Source: Phallusia fumigata (taxonomy: Eukaryota > Chordata > Ascidiacea > Phlebobranchia > Ascidiidae). Taken from it: DNA of 20,568 nt. The notes beneath the pieces were generated by a model that searched no databases, had not been told where the DNA came from, and was given only the letters and a program-made list of their open reading frames with translations. Both the position numbers and the translations under genes were made by a program. The stretch spans positions 1-20,568 of the forward strand of contig QXVZ01000785.1 in NCBI GenBank assembly GCA_008931825.1. Direction: 5' to 3'. Shown piece by piece: positions 17,750-20,568 of this stretch (its first letter is position 1; every line of letters begins with the position of its first letter).

Positions 17750-19405
17750 CTGAAATACAGAAATATGTTTGTCAGAAATTGGGTAAAGTGAAAACGAAGA
17801 CATTTTCTTTGGATAAACTGATACTTTCAGTAATTTTCACGACCTTTCTGGTGCAACCATCTAAAATTTCTATGTTTCAAACACTGAGTCTGTCCTCATA
17901 ACATTAAAGTCACCAAAATTTGGGAAACATCTGTGCTGGATGTTTGTGAAACTAATTTGGTTTGTTTGCCTGAGTTCAATCTGCAAAGGATAACTTGGAC
18001 TTGTCGCAAAAAACAACAATCTACCGCAACTATCAAATCCAAAGAACCAGATTTGCTTTTTTCTGGTCAAAATGCTGGCATCCAAACAATTGCTTACATT
18101 ACTAACAGAACACATGAGGCATGACCGAGTTAAAATTAAACTTATCAAGAGAAATGTGCAAGCTAGCTTAGTCCGTATTAAACTGATCAGTTCACAAAAG
18201 CTGCAAAACACTTTAAGTTAGCCTAGATTACATGCTAGCATATTCCAAAACACTTTATTCCTAAACAGTTAGAAGTACATTGCTAACACCACCAGCCTAG
18301 TCTTGAAATGCCACAATATTACAAGTTCACCTGTTCCGTAATATGTAGACATAAGTTTACGCTCCACAATATTCGACTTTTCCATTATTTCCTTGCATTG
18401 CTTGCCCGACAATTTTTCCCGATACAAGCGATCTTGGCTTTCCCTAAAGAATAAGTTTAAAATTTGTGGCCACACTTTGCAGGTTTATATCAAATATTTC
18501 AAAGTAAACAACAACACGAAAATGAATATACATGTAAAAATACAGTAAAATGTGGTGTAATTTTTTCTTGCATTGCAAAGTCTCATTTCAAGATTCGTAG
18601 TGGAATAAAATCCAGAAAAAAAATAAACAAAAAGGTTTTGTTGGATAACTTGGTAGGANGACAAACTGGGACGGGTGGTCACGTGCTAGCCTCTCTACCA
18701 CCCCCACGCTGTGAGGACCGAACACGATCACCGGCCGCCTGGTGTCCCTGTTGTGCTTCTCAACAACTTGGTACGCCACCGTGTGGTCGCTTCCGGGTTC
18801 TGTTGCCGATTCAATCGAGGTTTCCGACACCGACTTGTTCAAATGCACGTCTCCGCTCGAGCGTGACGACGTCCGGTGCGGTTTCCGACGCTATGTGACG
18901 TCATAAGCAAATTAAATTGGTGTTTGAGTGACGGGAGAATCGACCCAATCAAAGACCTTTTACAAGGACGCCTATTATTCCAGGTAATTGTGACATCATA
19001 ACACTATGACTGCCGCTTGGTGTCGTTAATTATAAGTTTAGTCTTGACATTGAACTGACCTTAAAAAAACTTCTTCTACCGGAACCACTCAAGCGTTTCC
19101 CCGAGTTACTTCCGGTCGTCGAAGTGACGTCATCAATAGCCAGTGACGAGTTGTCCTTCTCCACACTATGACGTAACAATAAAAATTGCGTCACATGCAT
19201 CCACGCGAGACGAGCACAATGAAAACGAACTTACGCAAGTTTACTTGGAATCCGCCCTCTGGTTGACCTTTCACCTTGCTCATCCACCAACCACGCCACC
19301 CAGTGGCCGATCGTGTAGTCAGGGTAAGTATTTTCGACCAAAAGGATTGAGTTGCGTTTGAACCGTAGGGCGTTTTCCCGTTCCGACATGTGATCGAACA
19401 AAGCT
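17634..19405 (-). CDS. DLG5: DLG5-like MAGUK scaffold protein, C-terminal part (SH3 and guanylate-kinase-like), broken by a gap
   Basis: Exons in transcript order: 19235-19405, 19060-19165, 18660-18890 (cut by the n at 18659), 18331-18443, 17634-17749 (stop TAA). All visible junctions are GT/AG and phases agree. DLG5 is a membrane-associated scaffold at cell junctions, with PDZ repeats followed by SH3 and a catalytically dead guanylate-kinase-like (GK) domain. Seen: SH3 (RALFDH...GHWVAWLVDEQGE...GRIPSK), a basic hook with GRRSFFKRRKPHR as in vertebrate DLG5 (RRSFFRRK), the GK start VAYQVVEKH...RRPVIVFGP, a late GK helix QDRLYREKLSGKQCKEIMEK, and the C-terminus TKVLWLPS, like vertebrate NKVLWIPA. 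About 80 central GK residues are missing at the gap. PDZ exons would lie beyond 20.5 kb or in exons I could not recognise. Confidence 0.85.
18331..18443 (-). CDS. DLG5: DLG5-like exon, C-terminal helices of the GK domain
   Basis: Acceptor TTATTCTTTAG|GG and donor ACAG|GTGAAC. The frame gives ESQDRLYREKLSGKQCKEIM and ends at MSTYYGT. This matches the REQ-D-IYLRDK...F/YTG helix region of vertebrate DLG5. The exon starts in phase 2 and ends in phase 1. The exon before it is not in the window, because the sequence between here and 18659 has no coding signal. Confidence 0.82.
18660..18890 (-). CDS. DLG5: DLG5-like exon, end of hook and start of GK domain, truncated by gap
   Basis: Starts after the acceptor CACATAG (plus strand 18891-18892), phase 0, with RRKPHRTSSRSSGDVHLNKS and then VAYQVVEKHNRDTRRPVIVF, GPHSVGVVERLARDHPSQFV. 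The degenerate nucleotide-binding loop GPHSVG replaces the GxxGxGK of true guanylate kinases, as in other MAGUKs. The exon runs straight into the n at 18659; beyond it the reading is not coding. The open frame continues only by chance through the gap. Confidence 0.85.
19060..19165 (-). CDS. DLG5: DLG5-like hook-region exon
   Basis: Acceptor ACGTCATAG and donor AAG|GTCAGT. The frame reads VEKDNSSLAIDDVTSTTGSN then SGKRLSGSGRRSFFK. Phase 2 in and phase 0 out, fitting its neighbours exactly. The linker ending in RRSFFK followed by a basic run is a DLG5 hallmark between SH3 and GK. It is too short to stand out by open-frame length. Confidence 0.78.
19235..19405 (-). CDS. DLG5: DLG5-like SH3-domain exon
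   Basis: Acceptor TTTCTCCACAG and donor GC|GTAAGT, phase 2 to phase 2. It encodes ALFDHMSERENALRFKRNSI, LLVENTYPDYTIGHWVAWLV and DEQGERSTRGRIPSKLA. That is the MAGUK-type SH3 with the W-AW-LDE motif and the closing IPSK. The match to vertebrate DLG5 (RALYDR...LSFKKDDILYVD...WMAWQLDE...IPSKY) is clear from memory of that family. Confidence 0.87.
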
Positions 19406-20336
19406 CTGTGGAGAAATAAAACTTTAGTTAAACTCTGCGTGTAGCGGGTTCCCAGCGAGCTTCGTGCAATCAACTGTGTCAACTACAACGCAAGCGCTCA
19501 GCTTAATACATTCGTCTCAGCAGTGGTTGCGTAATAATTTTGGGGGTTTTAAGGTTGTTATACAATTTAGAAAACTATGTGGTATTTCCTGCGTGGTGTT
19601 TAATCATTACAACAAAGCAAAAACGAACTGTAGTCAGTCTGATACTAAATACTTGCAGATAAACTTAACTGCCCCTCTGTAAATAACTATGACTTGCAGA
19701 CAGCGTGATACGTAATAGTTTTATATAAACACGTTTTTGCCAACCGTTGCGTTAGAAAGTCGCATATTTATCCCTGTTCATTCCACCACTGCCCCTGATC
19801 ATGAGGGCCGCAAGCACTTGCTGTTCTGATTTTAGAAAAATTGGGATCGCTTAAAAAGTTTGGAAACGATTGGTTATTGTTGTCAGGTTTAGGAAAGTTT
19901 ATGATTGAGTTATTTGGTTGTAGTAAATAAAAGTCAAGTGGCGGCAAAAACCAAGATGTTTAACATTTACTTGTTGTGTTTGATGAAATTTAGTCGGTTT
20001 AAACGCGGGAACAGAAGACAACGTGACAAAGTAGTTNAAAAAAGAAAAAAAAAAGAAAAAAAAAACAAAAACAAACAGAGTGAAAACAATATGTATCCCC
20101 TTCAGGAAGGGGACCCATAAATATTCTATGCCTTTTTTTATTGGTTTACAATTTTTAAAATGCGGGTTCTTCTGATTATGTTTTTCGGCCAAGTTCACGA
20201 ACTCCTAAAGATTCCAGTCAATGCTTCTCAAATTTGGTAAAATAGGGGCACGACAAACACTAGTTTGAACATGAGTTTACAACCCGTCTGAAGGAATAAA
20301 CCGATCATAATTGCAGAAAAAACATGAAAATCCTAC
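19406..20336. other. Region upstream of the SH3 exon without a supported exon
   Basis: On the DLG5 strand this should be intron, possibly with a small exon I could not recognise. It contains a copy of the dispersed GGTT...GAGCTTCGTGCAA repeat (19443-19474), an n at 20037 followed by an A-rich purine tract (20038-20070), and a perfect 7-bp hairpin CCCCTTC-AG-GAAGGGG (20097-20112). CTTCTCAAATTTGGTAAAAT near 20224 and GGGCCGCAAG near 19805 look like hAT remnants, though only weakly. Confidence 0.45.
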
Positions 20337-20454
20337 CTGGGACATTGTCCTCCGCAAAATATCCCCAGTCAACACGAGTGTTTCACCAATTTCGATTCTG
20401 GTTGAGATTATCTCACTCTCATGATCTTCGTTTCGCATCTGTTCGCTCGAACAC
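20337..20454 (-). CDS. Possible further exon of the DLG5-like gene
   Basis: A 118-base segment between the acceptor CTGACGTAG (plus strand 20455-20456) and the donor CCCAG|GTAGGA is open in one frame, giving CSSEQMRNEDHESEIISTRI and EIGETLVLTGDILRRTMSQ. Composition and splice sites look exonic, and it ends in phase 0. I do not recognise the residues as the fourth PDZ domain expected before the SH3 exon. To join the SH3 exon, another exon would be needed in between. It may be a chance frame or part of another gene. Confidence 0.3.
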
Positions 20455-20568
20455 CTACGTCAGCAGTGACGTCATAAACACAATGGTAAGTCCTGAGCTG
20501 TCGTATTTAGGTAAAGACTTTTCAAACCCAATAATATCATTCTCATAAAAAGACTTTCGCCTAATCAT

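Noticed and set aside
17870..18211. 113-codon minus-strand frame between two DLG5 exons, and the plus-strand frame 17933-18124
   Set aside because: The flanking DLG5 exons join in phase with a good protein match without it, so this is intron. Its residues do not fit the GK domain.
19899..20198. Minus-strand frame with poly-Phe
   Set aside because: The Phe run is the A-rich tract next to the n at 20037 read backwards, and the rest shows no domain.
1..20568. CRISPR arrays, bacterial operons, prophage or IS elements
   Set aside because: The genes are split by GT/AG introns and belong to animal families. No regularly spaced short repeats with unique spacers are present.

Overview
The window is eukaryotic, intron-rich, AT-rich DNA. 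It most likely comes from an ascidian tunicate (Ciona-like). This is an inference from compact genes with introns of a few hundred bases, chordate-type gene families, very frequent TGACGTCA-type motifs, and candidate outron acceptors just upstream of both ACSL start codons. I ran no database search. The bacterial-style long ORFs are mostly exons read through into introns. I rebuilt the genes by matching GT/AG sites, reading phase and paralogue-to-paralogue alignment.

Layout. Positions 1-2040 hold no gene I can support. Two tandem plus-strand genes follow, both long-chain acyl-CoA synthetases of the ACSL1/5/6 clade. Copy A (3242-9111) has 13 coding exons and an open frame of 743 residues. Copy B (9668-15764) has 14 coding exons and would encode about 700 residues. 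All homologous exons from exon 2 on have identical lengths, with two exceptions: one exon of copy A is split by an extra intron in copy B, and exon 5 of copy B lacks 10 bases. Both proteins begin with a Gln/Glu-rich stretch instead of the membrane anchor of mammalian ACSL1. They should make fatty acyl-CoA for lipid synthesis and oxidation.

From 15765 to 17633 there is a TGACGT-rich tandem repeat, a fold-back repeat and a CCAAT/E-box/E2F-like cluster. From 17634 upward the minus strand carries the 3' end of a DLG5-type MAGUK scaffold gene. The SH3 domain, hook region, start of the guanylate-kinase-like domain, its last helices and the C-terminus are all recognisable. The middle of the guanylate-kinase-like domain is missing at an assembly gap (18659).

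The introns carry tRNA-derived SINE-like pieces and hAT-like fragments. Four of the six single 'n' positions (985, 2711, 11773, 12422) are flanked by near-identical copies of the same sequence. They look like unmerged overlapping contigs or alleles, so the extra partial exons at 2583-2710 and 11671-11772 are probably not real duplications. The most interesting biology is the patchwork (gene-conversion-like) identity between the two ACSL copies, the intron present in only one of them, the frame break in copy B, and the strong excess of TGACGTCA palindromes, some of them placed at splice acceptors.
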